From: Chloroflexota bacterium | GTDB taxonomy: Bacteria > Chloroflexota > Dormibacteria > Dormibacterales > Dormibacteraceae | NCBI GenBank assembly: GCA_005882115.1 | Contig: VBEG01000035.1 | Location: forward strand, 1 to 40,562 | Length of the DNA: 40,562 nt | Direction of reading: 5' to 3' | The notes under the pieces: generated by a model | Told to the model about the DNA's origin: nothing | The model's input: the letters and a program-made list of their open reading frames with translations, nothing else | Databases searched by the model: none | Program-made: the position numbers and the translations under genes | Shown here: one piece after another, positions 16,460 to 24,891 of the stretch | Layout of the letters: each line of letters starts with the position of its first letter | How positions within the stretch are numbered: the first letter of the stretch is position 1

Positions 16460-17889
16460 TTCGCAACCTCATCGGCGCCGAGTGGCGATCGCCGGCCGAC
16501 GGCGTTTCCTCGCTGCCGATCTTCAATCCCGCCACGGGCCAGGAGATCGAGCAGGTGCCATTGTCTCGACAGCCCGACGTCGACGCTGCGGTCAACGCGG
16601 CGGTCAGGGCATTCCCCGGCTGGTCGCGCACAGCCTTGATGGAGCGCGTGCGCCTGATGTTCAGGTTCAAGGCTCTGCTCGAGGAGCACTTCGAAGAGCT
16701 GGCTTCGATCATCACGCGCCACCACGGCAAGACGCTCGAGGAGTCGCGGGGCGAGGTGCGGCGCGGCATCGAGGTGGTCGATTTCGCGTGCGGCGCGCCG
16801 ACGCTCCTCCAGGGCCGTACCCTGCGCGACGTCTCGGGCGGCGTCGACCAGGATCTCTACCGCTACCCGGTCGGCGTCTGCGCCGGCATCCCACCCTTCA
16901 ACTTCCCGGTGATGATCCCGCTTTGGATGTTCCCGCTCTCCGTCGTCGCGGGGAACACGTTCATCCTCAAGCCTTCCGAGCGGACGCCACTCGGGGCTCA
17001 GCGGCTGGCCGAGATATTTCTCGAGGCGGGATTCCCCGATGGCGTGTTGAACGTCGTCCACGGCGCGCGAGAGGCGGTCGACGCGCTGCTGCGACATCCA
17101 AGCGTTGCCGCGCTCTCGTTTGTCGGCTCCGCGCCCGTCGCGAAGTACGTTTATCAGACAGCTGCATCGAGCGGCAAAAGGGTCCAGGCACTTGGTGGCG
17201 CCAAGAACCACATCGTCGTCATGCCCGACGCCGACCCCGAGATCGCCGTGCCGGCGATCCTCAATTCCGCGTTTGGCAACGCCGGCGAGCGATGCTTGGC
17301 GGGATCGGTCGCGGTTGCGGTCGGCCGCGCCGCCGACACGCTGCTCGATCCCCTGCGCGACGCGGCTTCGAAGCTCGTGGTCGGCCCTGGCGACCAGCCC
17401 GGCGTGCAGGTCGGTCCTCTGATCCGCGCCGACCACCGCGACAAGGTCGCGGGTTACGTCGACAAGGGTGTGGCGGAAGGCGCCGAGCTGGTGGTCGACG
17501 GGCGAGGCGAGATGAAGCGGGCGGGATTCTTTCTCGGGCCGACGATCCTGGACCGTGTCACGGCCGAGATGACAGTCGGCCACGAAGAGATCTTTGGCCC
17601 CGTGCTCTCGTTCGCGCGGGCCGCGACCCTCGACGACGCCATCGGTCAGGCGAACCAGATGGCGCTCGGCAACATGGCCACGATCTTCACGCAGTCGGGC
17701 CGCGCCGCCCGCGAGTTCCGCGAGCGCGTGGAGGCCGGGATGACCGGTATCAACGTGCCGATCGCGCAGCCGTTCGCGTTCTTCCCCTTCAGCGGCTGGA
17801 AGGGCTCGTTCTACGGCGACCTCCACGTGCATGGCACTGACGGCATCGACTTCTACACTCGTAAGAAGGTGGTTGTGACGCGGTGGTAG
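16456..17889 (+). CDS. iolA: Methylmalonate-semialdehyde dehydrogenase (IolA/MmsA)
   Basis: This 477-residue CoA-acylating aldehyde dehydrogenase converts malonate semialdehyde to acetyl-CoA at the end of inositol breakdown, or methylmalonate semialdehyde to propionyl-CoA in valine breakdown. Typical MMSDH features are GVCAGIPPFNFPVMIPLWMF (about 140-159), the NAD site LKPSERTPLG, SFVGSAPVAKYVY, GAKNHIVVMPDAD and the catalytic Cys280 in NAGERCLAG. The absence of the general-base glutamate of hydrolytic aldehyde dehydrogenases is expected in CoA-dependent enzymes. The ribosome binding site GGGAGGAG lies about 10 bp before the ATG. It overlaps the next gene by 7 bp. Placement among IolG, IolD and IolB argues for the inositol role. 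Confidence 0.92.
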   Translation: MIRNLIGAEWRSPADGVSSLPIFNPATGQEIEQVPLSRQPDVDAAVNAAVRAFPGWSRTALMERVRLMFRFKALLEEHFEELASIITRHHGKTLEESRGEVRRGIEVVDFACGAPTLLQGRTLRDVSGGVDQDLYRYPVGVCAGIPPFNFPVMIPLWMFPLSVVAGNTFILKPSERTPLGAQRLAEIFLEAGFPDGVLNVVHGAREAVDALLRHPSVAALSFVGSAPVAKYVYQTAASSGKRVQALGGAKNHIVVMPDADPEIAVPAILNSAFGNAGERCLAGSVAVAVGRAADTLLDPLRDAASKLVVGPGDQPGVQVGPLIRADHRDKVAGYVDKGVAEGAELVVDGRGEMKRAGFFLGPTILDRVTAEMTVGHEEIFGPVLSFARAATLDDAIGQANQMALGNMATIFTQSGRAAREFRERVEAGMTGINVPIAQPFAFFPFSGWKGSFYGDLHVHGTDGIDFYTRKKVVVTRW

Positions 17890-18974
17890 CGCGACGCGAG
17901 GTGACCTACAAGAGTCCTCTACATGAGATGACCGAGACGACGCCGACGCGCCTGTGGAACGACTCGGCTGACATCGATGAGCTCAAATACTCGATCGAGA
18001 ACGGCGCGGTCGGCGCGACGTGCAACCCGGTGATCGCCGTCACCATCTTGAAGAAGCACATCGCAGAGTGGCGCCCGCGCATCGAGGCGCTGCTGGGCGA
18101 GATGCCCGCCGCGACCGAGGACCAGGTCGGCTGGAAGTTGGTCGAAGAGGTGTCGATCAAGGCGGCGAAGCTGCTCGAGCCGGCGTTTGCCGCTCATGGC
18201 GGCCGCGACGGGCGGCTCTCCATCCAGACCGACCCGCGTCTGTATCGGGACGCCGCCGCGATCGTTGAGAACGCCATGGCGTTCAGCCGTCTCGCCCAGA
18301 ACATGATCGTCAAGATTCCCGCGACCAGAGCGGGGATCGTTGCGATTGAAGAGGTCACCTATCGCGGGGTCAGCATCAACGCGACCGTGTCGTTCACCCT
18401 GCCGCAGTGCATCGCGGTGGCGGAGGCGGTCGAGCGCGGGCTCAGCCGCCGCGAGGCAGAAGCCAAGGACATCGAGTCGATGGGCCCGGTCTGCACGATC
18501 ATGGTCGGCCGGCTCGACGATTGGCTCAAGGTGCTGCTGGACAAGCGCGAGATCAGCGTCGACCCCGGCTACCTCGAGTGGGCGGGCGTGGCCGTCTTCA
18601 AGAAGACGTACGGGATATTCCGCGAGCGCGGGTACCGCCTGCGACTGCTGTCCGCGGCTTTCCGCAACCACATGCACTGGAGCGAGCTGGTCGGCGCCGA
18701 CGCTGTGATCTCGCCCCCCTACGCGTGGCAGACGCGTTTCAATGCGAGCGACATCGAGGTGCGTTCCAGGATCGACGACCCGGTCAACCCGGATGTGGTC
18801 GAGCAATTGCTCGCGCATTTCCCGGACTTCCGCCGTGCGTACTCAGAGGGCGGCCTCGCCACAGGTGAGTTCGATTCCTATCCGCCGACCGTGCGCACGT
18901 TGCGGCAATTCGTCGCCGCCTGCACGGACCTCGACGGCCTGGTGCGCGACGTGATGCTGCCCGACCCCACTTAG
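17883..18974 (+). CDS. Transaldolase-family protein in an inositol cluster
   Basis: This 363-residue protein is of the transaldolase/fructose-6-phosphate aldolase superfamily. Near the N-terminus it has SPLHEMTETTPTRLWNDSAD, giving the catalytic Asp (about 27), then GATCNPVI (44-51) in place of GATTNPSL. The Schiff-base Lys144 sits in NMIVKIPATRAG and is followed by GVSINATVSFTLPQ. All catalytic elements therefore look intact. The start is taken as the GTG at 17883, overlapping iolA; a GTG at 17901 is an alternative. The operon has IolG, IolA, IolD and IolB but no IolC kinase or IolJ aldolase. This gene lies between iolA and iolD, so I infer that it cleaves the 5-dehydro-2-deoxygluconate intermediate or its phosphate. 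That assignment is not proven by sequence. Confidence 0.8.
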   Translation: MVARREVTYKSPLHEMTETTPTRLWNDSADIDELKYSIENGAVGATCNPVIAVTILKKHIAEWRPRIEALLGEMPAATEDQVGWKLVEEVSIKAAKLLEPAFAAHGGRDGRLSIQTDPRLYRDAAAIVENAMAFSRLAQNMIVKIPATRAGIVAIEEVTYRGVSINATVSFTLPQCIAVAEAVERGLSRREAEAKDIESMGPVCTIMVGRLDDWLKVLLDKREISVDPGYLEWAGVAVFKKTYGIFRERGYRLRLLSAAFRNHMHWSELVGADAVISPPYAWQTRFNASDIEVRSRIDDPVNPDVVEQLLAHFPDFRRAYSEGGLATGEFDSYPPTVRTLRQFVAACTDLDGLVRDVMLPDPT

Positions 18975-18981
18975 ACCCGAC

Positions 18982-20862
18982 GTGGAGACAACGCGCGTGA
19001 CAATGGCGCAGGCGCTGGTGCGCTTTCTCGCCGCGCAGTACGTGGAGCGCGACGGGGTGGAGCACAGGTTCATCGAGGGATGCTTCGGCATCTTCGGCCA
19101 CGGCAACCTCACCGGCGTGGGGCAGGCGCTGGCTCAGGACCCAGACCTCCTCACCTACTACCAGGCCCGCAACGAGCAGGCGATGGTGCATACCGCGGCG
19201 GGCTTCGCCCGGATGCGAAACAGGCTCGGCACGCTCGCATGCACGACCTCGATCGGACCCGGCGCGACCAACATGGTCACTGGGGCCGCGGCCGCGACGG
19301 TCAACCGGGTGCCGGTGCTGCTCCTGCCCGGTGACGTCTTCGCTTCACGCCGGCCAGATCCGGTGCTGCAGCAGCTGGAAAGCCCCTCGCGCGGTGATGT
19401 CAGCGTGAACGACTCCCTGATTGCGGTGTCGCGCTACTTCGACCGCATCCAGAGGCCGGAGCAACTCATCCCCGCGGCGCTTTCCGCGATGCGTGTCCTG
19501 ACGAGCCAGGCGGACACCGGCGCCGCCACGCTGGCGCTGCCCCAGGATGTGCAGACCGAGGCCTACGACTACCCCGACGCGTTTTTCGAGAAGCGCATCT
19601 GGCACCTCTCGCGGCCGCTGCCCGACGCATCGATCCTGGATCGCGCGGCGGGTCTGATCCGAAGCTCCAAGCAGCCGCTCATCATCGCGGGGGGCGGCGT
19701 CATCTACTCCGAGGCGACCGAAGTCCTGCGCAAGCTCGTCCGGCGCACCGGCATCCCTGTCGTCGAGACCCAGGCGGGCAAAGGCTCGTTGCCGTTCGAC
19801 CATCCGGGCGCCCTGGGCGCGATCGGCGCCACCGGCACGCCGGCCGCGAACCGGATCGCTGCCGAAGCCGACCTGGTGCTCGGTGTCGGTACCCGGTACA
19901 GCGACTTCACGACCGCCTCGCGTACGGCGTTTCAGAATCCCGAAATTCGTTTCGTCAACGTCAACATCGCCGAGCTCGACAGCCACAAGCTTGGCGGCGC
20001 GGCACTGACCGGCGACGCCCGAGCGACGCTTGAGGCGCTGGACGAGAGGCTGCAAAGATGGACCGTCAGCGACGCATATCAGAAGCAGTACGAGCAGATG
20101 CGCGCGGATTGGGACCACGAGGTATCGCGCCTCTTCGCCCTGGGTCACGCACCGCTGCCCGCGCAATCCGAGGTGATCGGCGCGGTCAACGACCTGTCCG
20201 CACCGCGAGATGTGGTCGTGTGCGCGGCCGGCTCGATGCCGGGTGACCTTCACAAGCTCTGGCGCACGCGAGACGCCAAGGGCTATCACGTCGAGTACGG
20301 CTACTCGACGATGGGATACGAGATCGCGGGCGGGCTCGGAGTCAAGCTGGCCGATCCGTCCCGCGAGGTTTACGTGATGGTCGGCGACGGCTCCTACCTG
20401 ATGATGTCGCAGGAGATCGTGACCTCGATCCAGGAGCGCGCCAAGCTGACCATCGTGCTGGTCGACAACGAGGGCTTCGCTTCCATCGGAGGCCTTTCGC
20501 GGTCCAAAGGTATGGCGGGCTTCGGGACGCGCTACCGCTACCGGTCCGATGGCTCATTGGGCGACGACGAAAAACACGACGACGCCGAGCGGCTTCCGGT
20601 GGACCTCGCGCGGAACGCCGAAGGCCTGGGTGCGCACGTGTTCCGGACGCACAACGTCGAAGAGCTTCGGGACGCCATCAACGCCGCCAAGAACGTGGAC
20701 AGCACAGTGGTCATCTACATCCCGACGGATCGTTACGAGAGCGTGCCCAGCTACGACAGCTGGTGGGAGGTGCCGGTCGCCGAGGTCGCGGATTCGAAAG
20801 AGGTCCAGAAGGCGCGCGAGGAGCACGAGCGCGGGTTGACCAGGCGGCGCTGGCACGTATGA
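18982..20862 (+). CDS. iolD: Trihydroxycyclohexane-1,2-dione hydrolase (IolD)
   Basis: This 626-residue thiamine-diphosphate enzyme opens the ring of 3D-3,5/4-trihydroxycyclohexane-1,2-dione to 5-deoxy-D-glucuronate. The N-terminal domain has MAQALVRFLAAQYVERDG and the TPP-activating glutamate at about 65 in YQARNEQAMVHTAAGFA, followed by TTSIGPGATNMVTGA. A central Rossmann-like domain is present (RSSKQPLIIAGGGVIYS). The TPP/Mg motif starts at about residue 468 (GDGSYLMMSQEIVTSIQERA) and continues VLVDNEGFASIGGLSRS, a stretch very characteristic of IolD rather than acetolactate synthase. The GTG at 18982 is 7 bp after the preceding stop; a GTG at 18997 is possible. The gene ends in an ATGA overlap with iolB. 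Confidence 0.93.
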   Translation: METTRVTMAQALVRFLAAQYVERDGVEHRFIEGCFGIFGHGNLTGVGQALAQDPDLLTYYQARNEQAMVHTAAGFARMRNRLGTLACTTSIGPGATNMVTGAAAATVNRVPVLLLPGDVFASRRPDPVLQQLESPSRGDVSVNDSLIAVSRYFDRIQRPEQLIPAALSAMRVLTSQADTGAATLALPQDVQTEAYDYPDAFFEKRIWHLSRPLPDASILDRAAGLIRSSKQPLIIAGGGVIYSEATEVLRKLVRRTGIPVVETQAGKGSLPFDHPGALGAIGATGTPAANRIAAEADLVLGVGTRYSDFTTASRTAFQNPEIRFVNVNIAELDSHKLGGAALTGDARATLEALDERLQRWTVSDAYQKQYEQMRADWDHEVSRLFALGHAPLPAQSEVIGAVNDLSAPRDVVVCAAGSMPGDLHKLWRTRDAKGYHVEYGYSTMGYEIAGGLGVKLADPSREVYVMVGDGSYLMMSQEIVTSIQERAKLTIVLVDNEGFASIGGLSRSKGMAGFGTRYRYRSDGSLGDDEKHDDAERLPVDLARNAEGLGAHVFRTHNVEELRDAINAAKNVDSTVVIYIPTDRYESVPSYDSWWEVPVAEVADSKEVQKAREEHERGLTRRRWHV

Positions 20863-21641
20863 GCGGGCTCGTGATTCGCGATTCAGGAGGCGTGGTCGAG
20901 GTCACGCCCGAGTCGGCCGCCTGGTCATACGTCGGCTTCGAGGTGTTCCGGCTCGATGCGGGCAAGCAGCTGGAACGGCCCACTGCAGGACGCGAGGTGT
21001 GCGTGGTCATGCTGTCTGGCCAGGCGGACTTCGCGGTGGGCTCGCATCGTTGGACGGAAGTCGGTTCGCGCGACAGTGTCTTCGAGGGGCCACCGGACGC
21101 GGTCTACGCGCCGCCGGGAGAGCAGATCGCGATCTCGGCATCCAGCGATTGCGAGGTTGCTCTTTGCTGGGCGCCGGCCTCCGATGGCGCTGAGCCGGCC
21201 CTGATCAAAGCGGCGGAGATCAAGCCGTTCAAGCGCGGCTCCGGGCGGACTGAACGCACGATCCACAACATCCTCATGGAGGACCGGCCGGCGGAGTCGC
21301 TGCTCGTCACCGAGGTCTTGACCCCGGCGGGCAACTGGTCGAGCTACCCACCGCACAAGCACGACACCGACGACCCGCCGCGCGAGACCTACCTCGAGGA
21401 GACGTACTACCACCGGCTCGCGCGACCCGAGGGCTTCGCCGTGCAGCTCGTCTACACCGATGACCGCTCCCTGGACGAAGCGATCCAGGTCCGCGACGGC
21501 GACGTCGTCCTGGTCCCGCGTGGCTACCACCCCGTGGCCGCAGGTCCGGGTTACGACCTCTACTATCTAAACGTGATGGCCGGTCCCACCCGCCGCTGGC
21601 TGGTCACTACCGACGCCGACCATCGCTGGCAACTCGACTGA
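20859..21641 (+). CDS. iolB: 5-deoxy-glucuronate isomerase (IolB)
   Basis: This 260-residue bicupin converts 5-deoxy-D-glucuronate to 5-dehydro-2-deoxy-D-gluconate. The metal-binding cupin motif is clear: NWSSYPPHKHDTDDPP followed by ETYLEETYYHRLARPEGF, supplying His, His, Glu and His ligands. FAVQLVYTDDRSLDEAIQVRDGDVVLVPRGYHPVAAGPGYDLYYLNVMAG follows and matches the IolB C-terminal region. The ATG at 20859 overlaps the iolD stop as ATGA; open codons further upstream lie inside iolD. The protein is slightly shorter than the Bacillus enzyme (about 270) but appears complete. The next gene begins 22 bp later, with an operator site in between. Confidence 0.92.
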   Translation: MSGLVIRDSGGVVEVTPESAAWSYVGFEVFRLDAGKQLERPTAGREVCVVMLSGQADFAVGSHRWTEVGSRDSVFEGPPDAVYAPPGEQIAISASSDCEVALCWAPASDGAEPALIKAAEIKPFKRGSGRTERTIHNILMEDRPAESLLVTEVLTPAGNWSSYPPHKHDTDDPPRETYLEETYYHRLARPEGFAVQLVYTDDRSLDEAIQVRDGDVVLVPRGYHPVAAGPGYDLYYLNVMAGPTRRWLVTTDADHRWQLD

Positions 21642-21646
21642 AATCC

Positions 21647-21658
21647 TGTAACGTTCCA
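21647..21658 (+). promoter_or_regulatory. Operator D (between iolB and the alcohol dehydrogenase)
   Basis: TGTAACGTTCCA differs by one base from the perfect palindrome. It lies only 5 bp before the GTG of the alcohol dehydrogenase and 5 bp after the iolB stop. It may control an internal start for the dehydrogenase-lacI pair (autoregulation) or act as an internal block to elongation. No clear -35/-10 pair was seen next to it. Confidence 0.6.
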
Positions 21659-21663
21659 ATCTT

Positions 21664-22821
21664 GTGAGCGGGACGGTCCGGGCGGCCGTGATGACAGCCC
21701 CGGGACACCTTGAAGTCAGGCGATTCCCGCTCCCCGAACCCGCGCCAGGCGCCGTCGTGATGAAGGTCACCTACTCCGGCATCTGCGGCACGGACAAGCA
21801 CACCTACCGCGGTGAGTCGAAGCAGTACGCAGGCACCGATCACGAGCGCAACATCATCTATCCGCTGATCTGTGGCCATGAGAACGTGGGAGTGATCGAG
21901 GCCATCGGAGGTGGCGACTCCATCCCGGATAGCGAAGGACGCCCGCTGCGCGCCGGCGACCGGATCGTTCCCGCCGCGAACGTCCCATGCGGTCACTGCG
22001 TCTTCTGCCTCAACGACTACCCGTACTACTTCTGTGAGAACTTGCAGGACTACGGCAACAGCCTGCATGCGACCAACCCGCCGCACCTTTTCGGCGGCTG
22101 GGCGGAATACATGTACCTGCTTCCAGGAACACCGCTCTTTCGTGTGCCCGACGGTCTGCCGGACGAGGTCGCAGCCCTGACCGAGGTGATGGCCGTAACG
22201 CATGGGTTCGATCGCGCCCGCATGCTGACGGCGGGATGGGGAGGAAGCGCATTCGGCGAGTCGGTGGCCATCGTCGGAATCGGCCCGCTTGGCTTCTGCC
22301 ACCTGGTCAAGGCGCGGCTTATGGGTTGCGGCAAGCTGATCGCGATCGACCGGCTCGACTCGCGTCTCGAGCTGGCAAGAAAATTCGGCGCCACGCTGAC
22401 CATCAACGCCGCCAAAACTGACGAGAAGGAGCGCCTCGCGCTCGTGCGCGAGCACACCCACACCGGGCCCGACATCGTCGTCGACTGCACCGGTTTCGCC
22501 CAATCGTTCCCAGAGTGCCTGCATCTTGTGCGCTACGGCGGCACCGTCGTCGAGGCGGGGACGTTCGTGGACATGGGCCCCGTCGGTGTCAATCCCAACG
22601 CTGACATCTGCACCAAGAACGTCAGCGTGATCGGCGTCGGCGGCGAGACAGCGACCTCCTACGTCCCGTCGATGAACCTACTCGCCCGGAACCTCGACCG
22701 CCTTCCGCTGACAGAGATCGTCACGCACCGGATGCCTCTCGAGCGCGCGACCGAAGCCATGGAGCTATCGCAGCGGGACGGGACGATGAAGGTCCTGATG
22801 GACCCGGCCATGAAGCCGTGA
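21664..22821 (+). CDS. Zinc-dependent medium-chain alcohol dehydrogenase
   Basis: This 385-residue member of the zinc MDR superfamily (sorbitol/threonine dehydrogenase-like) has the catalytic zinc region SGICGTDKHTYRGE (about residues 39-52) and GHENVGVIE. The structural-zinc cysteines are in PCGHCVFCLNDYPYYFCEN, and the NAD site is VAIVGIGPLGFCHLVKARLMGCGKLIAIDR. An insert after GTDKHTYRGESKQYAGTDHERNIIYPL separates the zinc ligands, as in some polyol dehydrogenases. The expected substrate is a polyol or an inositol/sugar-acid hydroxyl. The GTG at 21664 gives the typical N-terminus (VRAAVMTAPGHLEVRRFPLP). It overlaps lacI by 4 bp and is preceded by an operator site. Confidence 0.85.
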   Translation: MSGTVRAAVMTAPGHLEVRRFPLPEPAPGAVVMKVTYSGICGTDKHTYRGESKQYAGTDHERNIIYPLICGHENVGVIEAIGGGDSIPDSEGRPLRAGDRIVPAANVPCGHCVFCLNDYPYYFCENLQDYGNSLHATNPPHLFGGWAEYMYLLPGTPLFRVPDGLPDEVAALTEVMAVTHGFDRARMLTAGWGGSAFGESVAIVGIGPLGFCHLVKARLMGCGKLIAIDRLDSRLELARKFGATLTINAAKTDEKERLALVREHTHTGPDIVVDCTGFAQSFPECLHLVRYGGTVVEAGTFVDMGPVGVNPNADICTKNVSVIGVGGETATSYVPSMNLLARNLDRLPLTEIVTHRMPLERATEAMELSQRDGTMKVLMDPAMKP

Positions 22822-23864
22822 TCGAATCCCCCTCTGCGACGCGAAGGCACCCCACCATCCTCGATGTCGCCTCCCACGCTGGCGTTTCGAAATCGACCGT
22901 CTCCAACGTCGTGCGTGGGCTGCCCGGAGTGTCGGAGGCGACCCGAGGGCGAGTCCGCCTTGCGATCCAGGAGCTGGGCTACCGACCCAATGTGCTCGCC
23001 CGCCAGCTCGTGCAGCAGCGAACGAGCATCCTCGGCGTCGTCGTCGGCGACCTCGCCAACCCCTTCTTCGCCGAGATGGCGAAATCGGTCGAGCGGCACG
23101 CCGCTGCCCGCGGCTACACCGCGATGTTCTGCAACACAGAGGGCGACAGCCAGAGCGAGCTCGCCGGAGTCGAGACGCTTCTCGAACACAGGGTGGCGGG
23201 CATCGTCTTTCTCGCCTTCTCCGGCGACTCCCGGACGATGCGGGAGACGCTTCAGCACCAGATTCCGGCGGTCTTCGTCAGCTGCGGCGCGGAGTGGGGA
23301 GACGTGGTCTCGGTCGATGACGAGGTCGGAGGCCGCATGGGCACGGCGCATCTCGTCGACGCCGGGCACCGGCGCATCGCGTATCTCTTTATCCCGGAGC
23401 TCGAAGACCAGTCCGACCGCGCGCGCTGGGACGGCTACTGCGAGGCTTTGAAAGCGGCCGGCCTCGGGCCGCCGGTCAGGATCAGCTGGTCGCCGCCCGC
23501 CGAGCACGCGCTCGTCGACGGCGTCGACCGCCCCCTGATCGAAGTCTTCACCGGTCCCGACCGCGCCACCGGCGTGTTCGCGTCCAATGATGTGGCCGCG
23601 ATAGCGCTCCAGGAGTTCGCGGACCGCGTTGACCTGCGCGTCCCAGGCGATATCTCGATCGTCGGCTTCGACGACGTGCCGATGGCGGGCCTCGCCCGGA
23701 TCGCGCTGACCACGATCGCCCAGCCGCGGGACGAGCTCGCGCGGCTGGGCATAGCGACCATCGCCGACCGGATCGAGCGCAAGCTCAAGGGGCCACCGAC
23801 ACGCACTCTTGTCGACGTCACGCTGGTCGCCCGCCGGTCGACCGCGCCCCTTCGCCAGGCCTAG
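22818..23864 (+). CDS. LacI-family transcriptional regulator
   Basis: This 348-residue regulator has an N-terminal HTH (about residues 12-35: PTILDVASHAGVSKSTVSNVV) followed by RGLPGVSEATRGRVRLAIQELGYRPNVLARQL. The NVLARQL hinge helix normally inserts a leucine into a central CG step of the operator. The rest is a periplasmic-binding-like sensor domain (SILGVVVGDLANPFFAEM, PGDISIVGFDDVPMAGLARIALTTIAQPRDELARLG). It would repress in the absence of a sugar-like inducer. The GTG start overlaps the dehydrogenase stop as GTGA. Eight palindromes with a central CG surround it at six loci, making it the best candidate for their binding protein and suggesting autoregulation. The inducer is unknown; an inositol-pathway intermediate is likely. 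Confidence 0.93.
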   Translation: MIESPSATRRHPTILDVASHAGVSKSTVSNVVRGLPGVSEATRGRVRLAIQELGYRPNVLARQLVQQRTSILGVVVGDLANPFFAEMAKSVERHAAARGYTAMFCNTEGDSQSELAGVETLLEHRVAGIVFLAFSGDSRTMRETLQHQIPAVFVSCGAEWGDVVSVDDEVGGRMGTAHLVDAGHRRIAYLFIPELEDQSDRARWDGYCEALKAAGLGPPVRISWSPPAEHALVDGVDRPLIEVFTGPDRATGVFASNDVAAIALQEFADRVDLRVPGDISIVGFDDVPMAGLARIALTTIAQPRDELARLGIATIADRIERKLKGPPTRTLVDVTLVARRSTAPLRQA

Positions 23865-23891
23865 TTCCGCGGCCCCCGGCAGAGGGGGGAC

Positions 23892-23919
23892 TTGACGGTC
23901 GGCCCGCCCGCCCTAGAGA
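23892..23919 (+). promoter_or_regulatory. Promoter of the ABC transporter operon
   Basis: TTGACG (23892-23897) and TAGAGA (23914-23919) are separated by 16 bp, with the operator pair starting 4 bp downstream. The -35 is good and the -10 moderate. Confidence 0.55.
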
Positions 23920-23923
23920 ATTA

Positions 23924-23948
23924 CGGAACGTTCCAGTGGAACGCTCCA
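23924..23948 (+). promoter_or_regulatory. Operator E (tandem pair before the ABC transporter)
   Basis: CGGAACGTTCCA (23924-23935) is followed after one base by TGGAACGCTCCA (23937-23948). The centres are 13 bp apart, exactly as in the double site at 15307-15331. The pair lies between the predicted promoter and the first permease gene. Confidence 0.8.
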
Positions 23949-23997
23949 GAGGCGGGACGACGCGAAGTTTTCCGCCAGATCTGCGGAGGAGTTGAGC

Positions 23998-24891
23998 TTG
24001 GCTGTCGCGGCCGGTTTGGGCCCGCGGTTGGACCGCGAGCGATTCCAGTGGTCGAGCCTTGCGATGCTCGCCCCGGCGCTGGCGCTGCTCGGCGTGCTGT
24101 TCATCTTCCCGGTCCTGTACTCCGGCTACCTCGGCTTCACCGACCTGGCGCTGGTGGGCTCGCGCTCGCGCGACTATCAGTTCACGGGCCTCGACAACGT
24201 GACCCGGATGCTCAGCGACTACGTCTTCATCAAATCGTCGTGGCTGACGATCATCTTCGTCGTCGGCTCGGCGATCGTCGGCCAGACGGTGCTCGGCATG
24301 GCGCTGGCCATCCTCCTGCGCAACGCGCTGGTATCCGTCCGGGCCGTGATCGGGTCGATCGTCATCGTCGCTTGGGTCCTGCCGGAGATCACGGTCGCCC
24401 TGGTCTGGTATGCGTTCTCCCAAGCCGGCGGCACGCTCTCGATCCTGCTGGGTCACACGGACACGAACTTCCTGGTCGCCGTGCCGATGCTGATCGTCTC
24501 GCTGGCCAACCTGTGGCGCAACGTCGCCTTTTCGATGCTCGTGTTCTCGGCCGGCCTCCGCAACCTGCCGACGGAGGTCCTCGAGGCGGCCGAGGTCGAG
24601 GGCGCGTCCGCCTGGCGCCGCTATCGAATGGTGGTCCTGCCCCTGCTCAAGCCGACGATCGTGACGAACCTGCTGCTGGTCACGATCCTCAACCTGTCTG
24701 AGTTCACGCTCATCTACGCGATGACGCAGGGAGGGCCCGGCATCGAGACCATGACGCTTCCGCTGTACGTCTACCAGGAGGCGTTCGTGTTCCACCAGCT
24801 CGGATACGGGACCGCCATCTCGCTCGTGCTGGTGCTGATCGGCGCGCTGTTCTCCCTCCTGTTCGTCCGCGCTTCGAGGAGCCAGGTATGA
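23998..24891 (+). CDS. Carbohydrate ABC transporter permease (MalF/UgpA type)
   Basis: This inner-membrane permease of 297 residues has six predicted helices (for example LAMLAPALALLGVLFIFPVLYSGYLGF at the start) and the EAA loop VLEAAEVEGASAWRRYRMVVLPLLKPTI, which contacts the ATPase. It is of the carbohydrate uptake type 1 family. The start is chosen as the TTG at 23998 because GGAGGAG (23985-23991) lies 6 bp upstream; a TTG at 23992 is too close to it. It overlaps the second permease by ATGA. The tandem operators directly upstream place uptake under the same control as the inositol genes. Confidence 0.92.
   Translation: MAVAAGLGPRLDRERFQWSSLAMLAPALALLGVLFIFPVLYSGYLGFTDLALVGSRSRDYQFTGLDNVTRMLSDYVFIKSSWLTIIFVVGSAIVGQTVLGMALAILLRNALVSVRAVIGSIVIVAWVLPEITVALVWYAFSQAGGTLSILLGHTDTNFLVAVPMLIVSLANLWRNVAFSMLVFSAGLRNLPTEVLEAAEVEGASAWRRYRMVVLPLLKPTIVTNLLLVTILNLSEFTLIYAMTQGGPGIETMTLPLYVYQEAFVFHQLGYGTAISLVLVLIGALFSLLFVRASRSQV

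Noticed and set aside
16090-17832. A 580-codon open frame on the minus strand opposite iolA and the end of iolG
   Set aside because: It spans two well-identified plus-strand genes and has an Arg/Asp/His-rich composition typical of an antisense shadow in high-GC DNA. No domain is recognisable.
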